Below, one piece after another: positions 8,200 to 19,400 of a stretch of 44,778 bases of DNA (within the stretch, counting starts at the first letter, position 1; each line of letters starts with the position of its first letter). This DNA comes from a virus. The stretch spans positions 1-44,778 of the IMG/VR virus record IMGVR_UViG_3300006919_000103. One strand, given 5' to 3'. The notes beneath the pieces are model-generated. The model did not search any database. It saw only the letters and a program-made list of their open reading frames with translations, and had not been told where the DNA came from. Position numbers and translations under genes: made by a program.

Positions 8200-10062
8200 T
8201 TAACCCTCCAAGGTTGTTATTCTATCTTCTAATGTTTCTATCTTAGCAGATAATTCTTTTATTGCTTGTACTAAAATAGGAACCATATGTTCTTGAGAAA
8301 AACCTTTTACTGTTTCTCCTTCTTCTAAATCTGAACTATGTTCCTCTGTGTAATAATCTACATTATCTAAAACCATACCAAAACTATCTGTATATCCATC
8401 ATCAGTCAGAGCTTGTTTCACATCTTGTGCTGTTAATGTAAAAGCTGTAGCTGTTAAGTGTTCAGTAATATATCCAGATAAATTTTCTTTACTAGTAAGC
8501 CTTGTTTCTACATTTCCTATAAAGTTTGTTTGTACTGGATTTAATCTATTTACAAAATTTATACCAGGAACAGTATTTGCATTAATATTTAATAATCTTG
8601 AATCGTGAATAATAGGGTTTGGGTGATAATGTGTAGTTACAGAAATGTTACCATTAAAATGATTAGTCTGATTCATATTACCATTACCATTACCATTATT
8701 ATGTACTGACCCAGCATGGGACCATCCAGTATTTACTTTCACATTATTATCTATAAGACTGTTTACATCTGCAGAACTTATATTTGAGTTACCAGTTCCA
8801 AAACCTAAATTATTATGACTTTCATTACCATGAGTACCTAAGTTAGAGTTACCATTATTACTTGTAAAACCTCTTGAGTTTACATATCCAACTGTTGCTA
8901 AGTTATTATTGTTATTTCCTGTATGGTCAGAAGATGAATGATGGTCAGTACCATGGTTATCATAAATCAATATTGCAGAATTACTATTTCCTTGACTTAA
9001 CATGTTACCTTGAACTTGAACAGAAGTTACGTTACCAGTTGTATGAGAGTGATAAACTCCAGCATTATTGTTTGTAGTACTATTAACTAAAACATTTGCA
9101 GAATCTATTCCTGTAAAAGAACCTGCTGCATTTGTAGAAGTATGATTATGACTATCATCAAGGCCTGCAAGATTATTTGTATTAGTAGCATTATGGTTGT
9201 GGCCAGAGTTTGCTAAATTATTATGACTTTCATGGTTATCAGTTATGATAACAGCACCAGTGTTAGAATTACCAGTTGCTACAATACTACCAACTGCGGT
9301 TACTGATGTTACACCTGCGTTAGCAGGAACGTTGCCCCAACCAGGAGAAGTACCTCCTATTAATACTTTACTTGAAGTTCCTACATCTCCACCAATATAT
9401 AAACCTGCGGCAGGGACTAATCTTACTGGTCCAACAGCAGAGCTTAATGTAAGACCACTTGCGTAAATGTCGCTTTGTAAAGCAAAATTTCCAGCGTTAT
9501 CTTGTAATGTTCCAAATGTTCCACCACCTTTAACATACGACATTGTACTTCCGCTATCACTAGATAATTCAATATAAGTATTTCCAGAAGCAGTTCTTAT
9601 TTCTCCATCTATAGTTCCATCTATGTTTGCACCAGATATTGTACCTGTAATAGTTACATCATGAAATGTTGCAGAGTTAGCCCCTATTTGATAACCTGTA
9701 TTAGCGTCAAAAGTAGTTGACTCAATGTTGCTTGAATTTATTTGTGTTCCACCAATAGTTCCATCAGTAGCAGTTATATTTCCTGATATGTTTGCACCAG
9801 AAGCAGATAATGAATTAGCAATTAATGAACCATAAAATACTGCGTCACCATCTGATTGAAGTCTGTATCCTACTTGATTATTAGCACTAAAATTAGAAGA
9901 TTGTATATAAGTTGCACCAATATCAAGTCCACCAATATCTCCTTGCTCTGCATGTATAGTTCCATCAGTTTCTACATAGAATGGTGCAGAAGTTGTAAAT
10001 GTATTAGAAGCAGAACCTATCCAAAGGTTTCCGCTACCATCTATGTGAAATCCATCAGCCAT
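8200..10062 (-). CDS. His/Asn-rich tail fibre with C-terminal coiled coil
   Basis: This 620-residue protein has three parts. Residues 1-260 hold repeated Gly-rich fibre modules (GGTQINSSNI, SGANISGNITATDGTIGG) like those at the end of the J-like tip protein upstream. Residues about 270-500 are very rich in Asn, His, Gly and Ser, with several HxH motifs (GHNH, SHNH, HSH, HYH) and single histidines. The C-terminal 90 residues end in a charged helix (VPILVQAIKELSAKIETLED) like the coiled coil that closes many fibre chaperone (peptidase S74-type) domains, though the catalytic S74 start motif is not seen. In T4 gp37, HxH motifs bind iron in the fibre needle; a similar metal-bound shaft is inferred here. 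It lies four bases after the tip gene. Confidence 0.8.
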   Translation of the reverse strand: MADGFHIDGSGNLWIGSASNTFTTSAPFYVETDGTIHAEQGDIGGLDIGATYIQSSNFSANNQVGYRLQSDGDAVFYGSLIANSLSASGANISGNITATDGTIGGTQINSSNIESTTFDANTGYQIGANSATFHDVTITGTISGANIDGTIDGEIRTASGNTYIELSSDSGSTMSYVKGGGTFGTLQDNAGNFALQSDIYASGLTLSSAVGPVRLVPAAGLYIGGDVGTSSKVLIGGTSPGWGNVPANAGVTSVTAVGSIVATGNSNTGAVIITDNHESHNNLANSGHNHNATNTNNLAGLDDSHNHTSTNAAGSFTGIDSANVLVNSTTNNNAGVYHSHTTGNVTSVQVQGNMLSQGNSNSAILIYDNHGTDHHSSSDHTGNNNNNLATVGYVNSRGFTSNNGNSNLGTHGNESHNNLGFGTGNSNISSADVNSLIDNNVKVNTGWSHAGSVHNNGNGNGNMNQTNHFNGNISVTTHYHPNPIIHDSRLLNINANTVPGINFVNRLNPVQTNFIGNVETRLTSKENLSGYITEHLTATAFTLTAQDVKQALTDDGYTDSFGMVLDNVDYYTEEHSSDLEEGETVKGFSQEHMVPILVQAIKELSAKIETLEDRITTLEG

Positions 10063-10066
10063 AATT

Positions 10067-13000
10067 TTAAGGTGTTATATGGAATCCAGTTATTGCACTT
10101 AAGGTTACACCACCTTGAGAATTTACAACAAATGTTCCATTTCCAATATTTATTCCTCCACTAAAAGTACCAGTAGCACCAGTTATATCTCCTCTGAAGT
10201 TTCCATCATTAAACTCTACAGAACCATCAGCAGCAATTTTCCAACCTGAACTACCAGCAGTATAGTTACCCTCTATTGTACCAGCAGTAGCATCAAGAGT
10301 TAGGTAATAAGTTGTACCGCCTGTAGTGTAATCAGCAGATAAAGTATCTTCAGATATATCCCATCCACCAATAGAACCAGTTTCGGCTGTAAGGCTACCT
10401 CTAAAAACACCATCAGAAAACTCCACATATCCATTTGGATAATTAGCATTTTGTTTTTGTATTATCCAACCTTGTACACCTTGCTGGTAATTATCAGATT
10501 GAATAGTGTCATCAATCTTAGCATTAGTTATAGCAGCATCTACAATCTTTGCAGTAGTAACTGCTAAATTAGCAATCTTAGCTTCAGTAATAGCAGCGGT
10601 TCCTATATTTTGTGTTTCTACTAAATTACCTCTAGCTTCTTGTTCTTCAGAAGGGTCTGACTCATTTCCAGCTTTGTCAACTACAGTAAATCTCCAGTAA
10701 TAATTTTCACCATTAGCTACTTGTACTTCACCTATAGCAGGTATTTCATTTCTTAAATGTGAAGCAGTTACAGGTATTTGTCCTTTAGGTGTCATACCAG
10801 ATATAGAAAAACCTGATGATTGTGAGTAATAAACATTTAAATGGTCAATATCATTTTGGAGTGTAAAATCAATAACATTAGAAACAGGATTTCTATTTGT
10901 ATCTTCTGCTGCTCCTAAATTGTGTATTATTTGCACACGTGTTGCACCAGGAGCTATTGTTACGGCTTGGTCTGGTTTAAGTGGAGCTACTGTATCTACG
11001 GCAGTTGTTATGTAATCAGTTACGTAATCTCCTGTTGCTCCATTAGAGTTTACTGGTTGAACCCCTACTTCATACTGTGTATCTAAAGCTAATCCTTCTA
11101 TTGTATAAGTTTCTTGACCCCAAGTTACTGCGCTTTCGGTATAAGGGTCAGTAGTTCCTGTTTTTCTATATCTAATATTGTAATGAGAACCATTTTGTAT
11201 TATTGAGCCGTCCTCATTTAAAGGTACAACCCATTCTATTTTTATTATTGCTTGTTGAGCACCTAAAGCATCTTGAATAAATCCAGATGTCAAATTAATA
11301 CCATTAGTAGATGTATTATCTGGGTCTCTAACTTTTCCAGGAAATGTTACTTTAGAACCTGCTGTAATACCAGTTACTGTAGGAGAAAATCTTAAGTCAT
11401 CACCTAATTTAAGTGGAAGGTCTCCAACTTCAAGCCTTGCACCACCAGATTCAAATTGTACATATGGTGTCAAATCTATATATTCTACTTCTTGAGAAGA
11501 TGGGGTTCTTAGTCTTCTTAAATAAATACCCATACCTGATTTAATAGGATGTGTAATTGAGGTAACTCTTATTTTTTCTGGATTTATATATTCTCCTTGA
11601 AAAGCAACTTCGAATAAAGCTGTTCTTCCATCTTCAATTCTCTTAGCTTCATTATCTTCAAAACCTAGCTCAGGGTCGTAAATAAATATATTATCTCCAA
11701 CTTCAAAATCACCTTGAATATCGTAATAATCCAAATCTAAATCTATTGACCTTTTAACTCTCTTAAGTTCTTTTAAGAAAGCTCTAGCTCTTTCTTCTTT
11801 AGATATATGTGGATGTTGAGGTTCTGAAGCATAAACAACTCTTTCAAGTAAATTGCCGTTTATGTCGCGGTAAGGTATTGCATCATCGGTAACATCTAAT
11901 GTATCAAAGTTTTGTCCACCTATTGTTTCAAGATACTCTACTGTAGAAACATATTCTCTAGCATCAAAAGATGATTTAATACTTGATGGGTCTATACCTG
12001 TTATTGTTGGGTCTTCACCAGAAGTTCCCCTAACAACAATAGTTTCTGCATATTCATTTACACCATGACCAACAAAAAGACTTGTTCTAGGTCCAATATC
12101 TAATAAAACTTTTCCAACGTTAGTTCCTGAAGGTATTGGCCTATCTGTATCATCTGCTGTTGTACCTATTCTTACTTTCCACTCAATATCTAGTTGTGTT
12201 GCAATTCTATTTAAAGCAGTTAACACTGTTTCCAAATAATGAGTTCCACTATAACTAGTTTGTGCATCTTCTGTTTCTGGTGCGCTAGTTGGAACACTGT
12301 AGCTTACTATTCCTGTGCTAGTATCTGTTTGATGTTTAGCAGTTCCTTTAGTAATTCTTAAACCATCTAAATATCCATAAAAGTGGTCTGCATTTTGTGA
12401 TAAACCAATTGATAAATTTAATCCAGTAGATAACCATAATTTTGTATCAGGTTGTGGTATTTTAATTGTTTTGTCGCTTCTCCAACTATCTACCATAGTT
12501 CCATTTTTAAATGTGTAAAAGTTGTTTCCTTCTCTTGTAATAGCAAAGTGATTCCATTGACCATAGTCAATTGTTCCTAAAGATTTTCCATTAGCTATGT
12601 CAAAGCAATCATCAGTAGCTACACCATTTAAAACCTTACTAGTTGACGTTACTGACCTCATATAGACTTTAGATGTTCCTTGACCATTTTCATTAAGTCC
12701 AATCATAAAAGAAGGAAGTGAATTATGTTGCGTAGATGCTAATACAGCACCCCATTTAGTTTTAGCTCTAGGTTTTGAATAAGCAGTAGTTCCATGAAAC
12801 CATGATGAACCATCTTGCCAATATTTAGAATAATAAGCTTGAAAGTTTGGGTCAGTACTCCAGTAATCAACAGTTCCAGCATCTGAATCAAATATAGAAC
12901 GAGCTCCTGAATAATAATCTGAATAGTCGACATTTGCTCCTGTAGAGTTTTTACCTTGCCAAAAGTCTGTAGAAGGTAATGGTAAGGTTTCTAAATTTTC

Positions 13001-14404
13001 TATTAAATTTTCTATAGTTATTGGTGAATTATCTGCTGATTCAGTAATAGTATTTGGGTTAATTGCCGAGTCTGCAATATTAGATGGGTTACTAACACCA
13101 CCTTGTGCTGCTTGACCACCTCTTACACTCCAGCCATTTACACCACCTGGGGCAGTAAAATATCCACCATACCAAGCATCAGGTGCGTAAAACCAGTTTT
13201 TATTTATGTCATGTCCTTGATACCAGTTCCTAGAATCAGCAATTGGATTTGGGTCAACTCCAAACTGAGGAGTCATTGTAGATAAGTTTCCACTAAAATG
13301 ACTTCCTCTTAGTAAAGTTTGAATATGTTTTCTGTATCTATCTACAGCCCATTGTTTAAAATAATATTTTTTTGTATTTTTGTCATAAACTACACCAAAA
13401 AATCCCATTGCATAAGCAGCATCCTTGTATGCCTCCAAATCAGAAGCAGAAGTTATCTGACTACCATCTCTTAACGTATCTTCTGTACCATCATATTTAT
13501 AAACTTGTACAAACCATGAATGTTTAAAACCTCCAGTTCCTTTATGCCAAGCTATATCAACCATCATATCAAAATGTTCTTGAGCTATTGTTGTGTCATA
13601 AGGAAAACAATCAGCTTCTAATATGGTGTTATTATTGGAATCTAATTCTTTAACCCATACAGAACCTGTTTTATCCCATCTGTAAAAAGCTTCTTTAACT
13701 CCAACAGCATACTTGACTGTTACAGGAGTTGCTACTAATTGTTTTAAAAGAGCATAAGATGGTCTAGCTTTTATTATAGTTATCCCATCACTTCTGGTTA
13801 CTGAACTTCCATCTCCAGTATATCTTATAGGGATTGGTTCATTGTTTTGTACTACACCTGTGTTACCAACTCCATCATTATCTGTACCACTTTGGTTAGT
13901 ATCTATCCAGCCTCCGCCTGTACTATTAGTAGCGTATGATAAATCATGTTCTATTGGAAAGTATATGTTGTACCAAGTTCCATTTATTATTACAGCTATA
14001 CCTTTATCTTCGTCATGTAAAACGTCATAAAGATTTAATCTATGGTTATCATTACTGAACTTAAGACCCTCAGCATTCTTAGGCCATGGTGACGTAGTAC
14101 CTGGTTTTATAAAAGCATCTAATGTATTTCCTATACCAAAAGTAGGAGTAGTGTTTTTTAATAAGTCCATAACATGTCTATTTGGGTCAAGAGGGCATTT
14201 GGACCAATATCCAGCACCAGTCATTCCAGTACCACTTTGTTGAAACTTACTTATATTTGGGTCAGGAGCTGCTCCAGTTTTAAGAACAGTTTGACCTGCA
14301 TTTTTTAAATCCCAATATACAAAAGGAACGATAGCTTCATTAAGTATTAATCTATCAACAAAGTTTGAACTTACTTCAGCGTTTTCTAAATCAAATTGAG
14401 GCAT
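10067..14404 (-). CDS. Central tail tip protein, J-like, with half LamG and FN3 domains
   Basis: This 1445-residue protein has these parts in order: an N-terminal region of about 500 residues with no recognised domain; a concanavalin/LamG-like C-terminal half at about 545-690 (QWNHFAITREGN, FYGYLDGLRITKGTAKH); a tail-tip region at about 715-970 resembling the Gp37-like or prophage tail endopeptidase proteins of actinophages (GPRTSLFVGHGVNEYAETIVVRG); FN3-like segments at about 1010-1230; and a J-type end (AITEAKIANLAVTTAKIVDAAIT, then FSDGVFRGSLTAETGSIGGW) as in lambda gpJ relatives. It should form the tail tip and hold the fibres. It starts four bases after the preceding gene, which carries the matching first half of a LamG domain. 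Confidence 0.85.
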   Translation of the reverse strand: MPQFDLENAEVSSNFVDRLILNEAIVPFVYWDLKNAGQTVLKTGAAPDPNISKFQQSGTGMTGAGYWSKCPLDPNRHVMDLLKNTTPTFGIGNTLDAFIKPGTTSPWPKNAEGLKFSNDNHRLNLYDVLHDEDKGIAVIINGTWYNIYFPIEHDLSYATNSTGGGWIDTNQSGTDNDGVGNTGVVQNNEPIPIRYTGDGSSVTRSDGITIIKARPSYALLKQLVATPVTVKYAVGVKEAFYRWDKTGSVWVKELDSNNNTILEADCFPYDTTIAQEHFDMMVDIAWHKGTGGFKHSWFVQVYKYDGTEDTLRDGSQITSASDLEAYKDAAYAMGFFGVVYDKNTKKYYFKQWAVDRYRKHIQTLLRGSHFSGNLSTMTPQFGVDPNPIADSRNWYQGHDINKNWFYAPDAWYGGYFTAPGGVNGWSVRGGQAAQGGVSNPSNIADSAINPNTITESADNSPITIENLIENLETLPLPSTDFWQGKNSTGANVDYSDYYSGARSIFDSDAGTVDYWSTDPNFQAYYSKYWQDGSSWFHGTTAYSKPRAKTKWGAVLASTQHNSLPSFMIGLNENGQGTSKVYMRSVTSTSKVLNGVATDDCFDIANGKSLGTIDYGQWNHFAITREGNNFYTFKNGTMVDSWRSDKTIKIPQPDTKLWLSTGLNLSIGLSQNADHFYGYLDGLRITKGTAKHQTDTSTGIVSYSVPTSAPETEDAQTSYSGTHYLETVLTALNRIATQLDIEWKVRIGTTADDTDRPIPSGTNVGKVLLDIGPRTSLFVGHGVNEYAETIVVRGTSGEDPTITGIDPSSIKSSFDAREYVSTVEYLETIGGQNFDTLDVTDDAIPYRDINGNLLERVVYASEPQHPHISKEERARAFLKELKRVKRSIDLDLDYYDIQGDFEVGDNIFIYDPELGFEDNEAKRIEDGRTALFEVAFQGEYINPEKIRVTSITHPIKSGMGIYLRRLRTPSSQEVEYIDLTPYVQFESGGARLEVGDLPLKLGDDLRFSPTVTGITAGSKVTFPGKVRDPDNTSTNGINLTSGFIQDALGAQQAIIKIEWVVPLNEDGSIIQNGSHYNIRYRKTGTTDPYTESAVTWGQETYTIEGLALDTQYEVGVQPVNSNGATGDYVTDYITTAVDTVAPLKPDQAVTIAPGATRVQIIHNLGAAEDTNRNPVSNVIDFTLQNDIDHLNVYYSQSSGFSISGMTPKGQIPVTASHLRNEIPAIGEVQVANGENYYWRFTVVDKAGNESDPSEEQEARGNLVETQNIGTAAITEAKIANLAVTTAKIVDAAITNAKIDDTIQSDNYQQGVQGWIIQKQNANYPNGYVEFSDGVFRGSLTAETGSIGGWDISEDTLSADYTTGGTTYYLTLDATAGTIEGNYTAGSSGWKIAADGSVEFNDGNFRGDITGATGTFSGGINIGNGTFVVNSQGGVTLSAITGFHITP

Positions 14405-14408
14405 ACTA

Positions 14409-15101
14409 TCACGGTTGTAACCTGTACTCCCACCACTCTATTGTAAAGTCATTTTTTGCAGGATGAAATCCTGGGTGATAGTCAACTAATACATAACCAT
14501 CACCATCTAAATATAAACTTGTATTACCAAATTTTGCTTGGTCGTCTGATATTTTTGCTGTGTCGTAAAATTCTAAGTTATGTTCTAAATCGGTCTCATC
14601 GTCATAATCTGTATCACCATCTGTGCCTTCAAAATTTAAAAGTAAGTCGGTATCTTGAATAGTTTTTTCAGTTATAGTTCCAGGCCAAACACTTCTTAAT
14701 CTTCCGCTGTCATTATTTCTAAGCAATCCATAAGGTTGTCCATTATTATTATTAATTACGTATTCTAATGTATTATCTTCATAGACTCTAGAAGATGAAC
14801 CATCGTTTTGTATTTCACTAACACCTAATCCTTTATTATCAGAATCTCCAAGGTAAACAGATATACCAACTCCTTCAATTTCTGCTGTTTCTGGCTCAAT
14901 AGATAAAGACTGTATTACACCTACATATTCTGATGAAGGTAACATTACACTATCTATCCACTCTGCTGCTTCCATTTCTGAGTCTGTTATTACAATTTGG
15001 TCCCATGGCTGTATAGAATTCAAAATATAATTTGGCACCAAAGATAAATCTAAAGTTACTATTACTTGACCTTGTGACATTAATTTTTCTGTAATAGGCA
15101 T
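14409..15101 (-). CDS. Minor tail protein with truncated N-terminal half of a LamG domain
   Basis: This is a 230-residue protein. Residues 1-140 look like a tail protein domain (QGQVIVTLDLSLVP, EAAEWIDSVMLPSSEYVGVIQ). Residues about 150-230 match the beginning of a phage LamG/concanavalin domain: TDLLLNFEGTDGDT, then KFGNTSLYLDGDGYV, then DFTIEWWEYR, after which the frame stops with LQP. LamG domains normally continue for about 100 more residues. The matching second half lies in the next gene about 545 residues in. The start overlaps the stop of the upstream gene (TAATG). It may be a two-chain lectin or a gene broken by an insertion. Confidence 0.75.
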   Translation of the reverse strand: MPITEKLMSQGQVIVTLDLSLVPNYILNSIQPWDQIVITDSEMEAAEWIDSVMLPSSEYVGVIQSLSIEPETAEIEGVGISVYLGDSDNKGLGVSEIQNDGSSSRVYEDNTLEYVINNNNGQPYGLLRNNDSGRLRSVWPGTITEKTIQDTDLLLNFEGTDGDTDYDDETDLEHNLEFYDTAKISDDQAKFGNTSLYLDGDGYVLVDYHPGFHPAKNDFTIEWWEYRLQP

Positions 15102-16459
15102 TATGCTTTCACCATTTTTTGAAATTCATTTATATTGTCAACATATTGTTTGTATACATTACTAGCAGTATTATGAGATAAAGCAGCATTTGTATTTGGG
15201 TCAATTAATTCATATCCAACCATAAAACCAAAAACAGAACCATTAGCATTGTTTCTCAACATGCCTCTGTCTGTTATAGATGTATCTGAATCTAAAGATT
15301 TTAACCCACCTAGAATCCAATAATTTCCATCTTCTGGAGAAGAAGAACCATCTTTAATAAAACCATTTAATATATTTGTTACATCTGGAGCAGTTGATGG
15401 AGCTGACTCTAAAGCAATATTTATTTTTGTACCAGCAGTGTAGTAATTTGTTATTACGCCTATGTGATGCGCTCCTCTTCTTAATGAAAAGTCTACCACA
15501 AGTCTTTTACCTCTTGTATCACTATCTTTATAAGTAGTACATCTAACTACAACTAATTCTGGTCTATTAACGAGTATTTGTACTCTGTGCCAACCTAAGA
15601 ATAATTCACCATGTTGGTCAGAGGCTGAGGCTGGGTCTCCTTCGGAAAATACCCATTCTTGTTCTGTAGCATATTGATTTACATCCCATATAAAAGTATT
15701 AAAACTGGAAGTAGCAGTACTTGTTCCTAAAACCATTTTTATAATTCCATTATCAAGAACTAATGTATCTCCTACAGACCAGTCTCCAGCGTATTTACCA
15801 CATTTGATACTTTGAACTACTGTATCAGAAGCTCCTGGAGAAGATTTTTCCATATGTTCTCCCATTCTTATTTGACAACATCCTTTGTAGTAATCACTAA
15901 TATCCAAATTATATATAGAGTTATTATTTCTCAATATACTTGATTGATTTATATATAAATTTGTTGTATCAGATGCTGTACTGCTTGTTAAATCTCTAGC
16001 AACTCTTAATGCTCTTCCAGGTAATGAATTATGTATAAAAGCAAAGTTATTTCCTGGTGCAGCATGAAATTGTTGATTTGTTGCTGTAGTTATAAAATCG
16101 TTTTCTAATAAAGCTCCAGTAAGTCTTGATTCAAATTGTACATCACCTACTTTACCTATGTATTCTAAATTAATATCATAGCTAATTCCACCTTGTAAAT
16201 ATTTTTGTATATCCACACTAGAACTAACTACTTTAACATATCCATTTAATGTAGTATCACCATCGTAAATAAAAGGGACATGTTCATCCATAGTTGACAT
16301 TGATTGAAGCTCATCTCTTAAGTATTTTATATGGTCAATAGTATGTTCAACACCACCAAATTTACCACTGATAGACAAACTTTTTCCATCAGGTCCTGCA
16401 CTAAGTTGTAGTGTTCCTGGAGATGTAAAACTAATTCTTCCTAAATGTATTTGATGCAT
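15101..16459 (-). CDS. Distal tail-like / minor tail protein
   Basis: This 452-residue soluble protein lies immediately after the tape measure and before the tip proteins, where distal tail (Dit) proteins are encoded in siphoviruses. The N-terminal 115 residues (GRISFTSPGTLQLSAG, GYVKVVSSSVDIQKYLQGG, YDINLEYIGKVG) look like a tail-tube-like beta domain. Residues about 130-440 form a second, larger beta-rich domain with no motif I recognise; it could be a carbohydrate-binding or evolved-Dit insertion. Start and stop both overlap the neighbours by one base. The function is inferred from position and architecture. Confidence 0.7.
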   Translation of the reverse strand: MHQIHLGRISFTSPGTLQLSAGPDGKSLSISGKFGGVEHTIDHIKYLRDELQSMSTMDEHVPFIYDGDTTLNGYVKVVSSSVDIQKYLQGGISYDINLEYIGKVGDVQFESRLTGALLENDFITTATNQQFHAAPGNNFAFIHNSLPGRALRVARDLTSSTASDTTNLYINQSSILRNNNSIYNLDISDYYKGCCQIRMGEHMEKSSPGASDTVVQSIKCGKYAGDWSVGDTLVLDNGIIKMVLGTSTATSSFNTFIWDVNQYATEQEWVFSEGDPASASDQHGELFLGWHRVQILVNRPELVVVRCTTYKDSDTRGKRLVVDFSLRRGAHHIGVITNYYTAGTKINIALESAPSTAPDVTNILNGFIKDGSSSPEDGNYWILGGLKSLDSDTSITDRGMLRNNANGSVFGFMVGYELIDPNTNAALSHNTASNVYKQYVDNINEFQKMVKA

Positions 16460-19400
16460 TATACGTTCCTTATACCTCCACCAGCGTTACCTTCTCTATC
16501 TAATCTTTGTAATGCTTTTTTGATTTGAATTGCTGCTTTTCTAGCAGAAGCATTATCTACTGGTATACCAGTAACATTAACAGATAAATTTTGAACTATG
16601 GTGTTATTACCCCTACCACCTGTTGTAAGTGGTTTTACTAAGAAACCTGAACCTGGAACAAATCTTACTTCTTCTGGGCCATATTCTCCAACAAGAGCTC
16701 GCTTCATCATGTGGTCTTGAGTTCTACCACCCATTGCATATTTTTTAGGTTTAATATGTGACATATCTGGAATTCTTCCACCCATTTTATAACCTTTTGT
16801 TCTTAGCCCCATCATTCCTTGAGGAACATATCCAGAAGGTCTTCTTCCAGTATCTCTATATCCAGCTCTAAGTGCAGCTTGTCTTGCAGCATCATTTGTT
16901 ACAATTCTTTCTTCACCAGCTGAATTTATATATACTGCAGGGTAAGCAGAACCTGGTGGAACATATATTGTTCCATTATCATTAGCTACTTCTACACCCA
17001 TATCCATTTCTTGATGTACTGGTGAGCCACTTAATACTTTTTCAATGTATGCTTGATTTTTTGCAGAAGAAGACATCTCGTCTGCAGATTGTTTTGTAAT
17101 TCCAGTAAAAGTATCTCCAAAGTTTTCTAAAAATTTTCCTAGTGATATTCCTAATTTATCTTCTACAGATTTTAAGTTTTTCTCAAAGAAGGTGTATCCA
17201 GAACCATCAGTCTTTCTAGTTAAGTTAAGACCTAATGATTCAATAAATTGTTTTAGTATTGTAGTTCCAGACTCTTCTCTAAAGATTCTGTTTAGACCTT
17301 GATTGTTAAATACATCAAGAATATTTTTTATATTTTTTAAATCAGCATTAGTCATGAATTGCTCTTCTTCTCTTAATCTATTAGATTCCATATTAAGAGC
17401 AGTTCCTTGTTTAAAAATTGGAGATAAAAGTGGATTGTATATAAATTTCTGATATTCATCTAATAGTCCTGCTTCTTCAAAAGAACCTTTAAATGTATTC
17501 ATAGCTTCTTGGTAACTCATTTTATCGCCCAGTTGAGCTGTATTAACATCTGATACATATTCATTGAATTCTTCTTCGACAGCTTTATTTTTGTTTTCAT
17601 CATATATAGATGGTTTTGTTATCTCAGCACCATCAGGTCCAAATATGCTATCAATACTTCCTTCTTTATATTTTTCTAATGCATCAATTAATCCATCTAC
17701 CTCTGTTGTGATAGCTCCATATGATTCAGCTAAAGTAGAAAGTGTATCTATATGAGGACCAATATTCTCTTCAAAATATAATATTGCAGATGTTAGTGCT
17801 AAATCAGCTTCTACTGCACCTTCAGTAGCTGCTGAATATTTATCTTGTGCTGTTTTTACTCTTAGAGTCATTTGCTCTTGTTCATCTAGTAATCCAAAAT
17901 ATTCTTCTCTTGTAGATACAAGCTCTTGGTCTATTTTTAAAGCAGCAGCTTGTGCATCTTCATATTCTGTTTGAGCATCAGCTAGTTGTAAGAAAAACAA
18001 CTCTTTATCTTCTTGTGTTTTAAATTCACCTTTCATTTCAGAAAGTTCTTCTTGTGCAGCTTGGAACTCTAATGCACTTATGACACCTTTATCGTACATT
18101 CTTGCAAGAGTATTAACCTCTTGTTCTTTATCCTGTATCGCGAGAGCTTCTTTTGCAGTATATTCACCAGCAGCTCTCTTTTCCATCTCTCTTAAAGAAA
18201 GTAGTTTTTGTAATATTCCAATACGTTCTTTAACAGTTACGTTACCTTGTTTACCTTCTTGTTCTAATTTATTTAGCCTCTCTAAAGTATCTCCAATTCT
18301 ATCTTGTAATGAAGCTTCGTCTCTTAATTGTTTCGCGTAAGCTGCTTTAGATTGCATTACATTTAATAAAGCAGAGTTTCTAGCTCTTTCAGCTCCTGTT
18401 AATTGAGTTACCATCTGGAAAGCTTTTTGTTGGTCAGATGTGTATTTTTGTGCTTTAGTAGAAACACCAGCCATAAATGCTTCAAGGAATGTTTGGAAAT
18501 TTCCTTCACCATAAGTAGAGGCTATGAATGCTGAAAATGCTTCTACGTTTCCACCGAATCTTTTTATTAATTCTGCAAAGTCATCAAATGCTGCATTTAC
18601 TCCACCAGCTGACCCAAAAGCTCCTCTTAAACCATCTACAAAACCATTTGCTACATTTTGTCCGTATTGTGTAAATAATTTAGAGTTTGAATTAATTCCT
18701 AGTATTGCTCTAAATGCTTCCGCACTATTTTTAGCCATATCCTGCATAGCTAATTCAGTTTTTGGTATTCCTTCTTTTATACCTTGTGCAAATCCACCAC
18801 TTGTCCAGTTACCAAATTGAATCATAACTTTAGATGGTGAACCGAATCCAAGTGCTTCTCTAAGTGCGGCTACAACCTCTTCACCCATTTCTCCAAACAT
18901 TTGTCTTATAATTGGGAATCCATCTTCTATACCCTTTACAAAGCTTTCTGTTATCTGAATACCCAAGTTGTTCATTTGGTCCATATAGGCATCATCCATT
19001 AATGGAGACTTAACACCTACATCAGAAGCAGTTGCAGGAGCAGTTTTAATTAATTCAAACTCTAAAGCCTGTGCAGCCATTGGGTCTTCTAAAGCTCTAG
19101 CCGCTATATCTCTACCACCTAGACCCATTTGTAGTAATCTATCTGCTGTAAATTCAAATCCTTTTGCTCTTAATTGTGCAATATCTTTTTCATACGCTTC
19201 TATAGCTTTTCTGTTATCTTGTAAATTATTTAAAAGTTTACCGAATGATACATCTGTTAATTCTGCGTCTTCTAATGGTTTTCCTAGTGCAGTAGCAGCT
19301 TCTCTTATTTGTTTGAAAGCCTCTTTAGCTTTAATTGCAAGTCTTAATGACATTTCGGCTGTTATGCCAAATTCGTCTTGCATCTTTTTGTTAGCGTCTG

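Noticed and set aside
12455-12462. GTGGTATT inside the tail tip gene as another AATACCAC promoter copy
   Set aside because: It lies inside coding sequence of a long gene and encodes part of IPQPD; it is counted as a chance match and warns that the motif is short.
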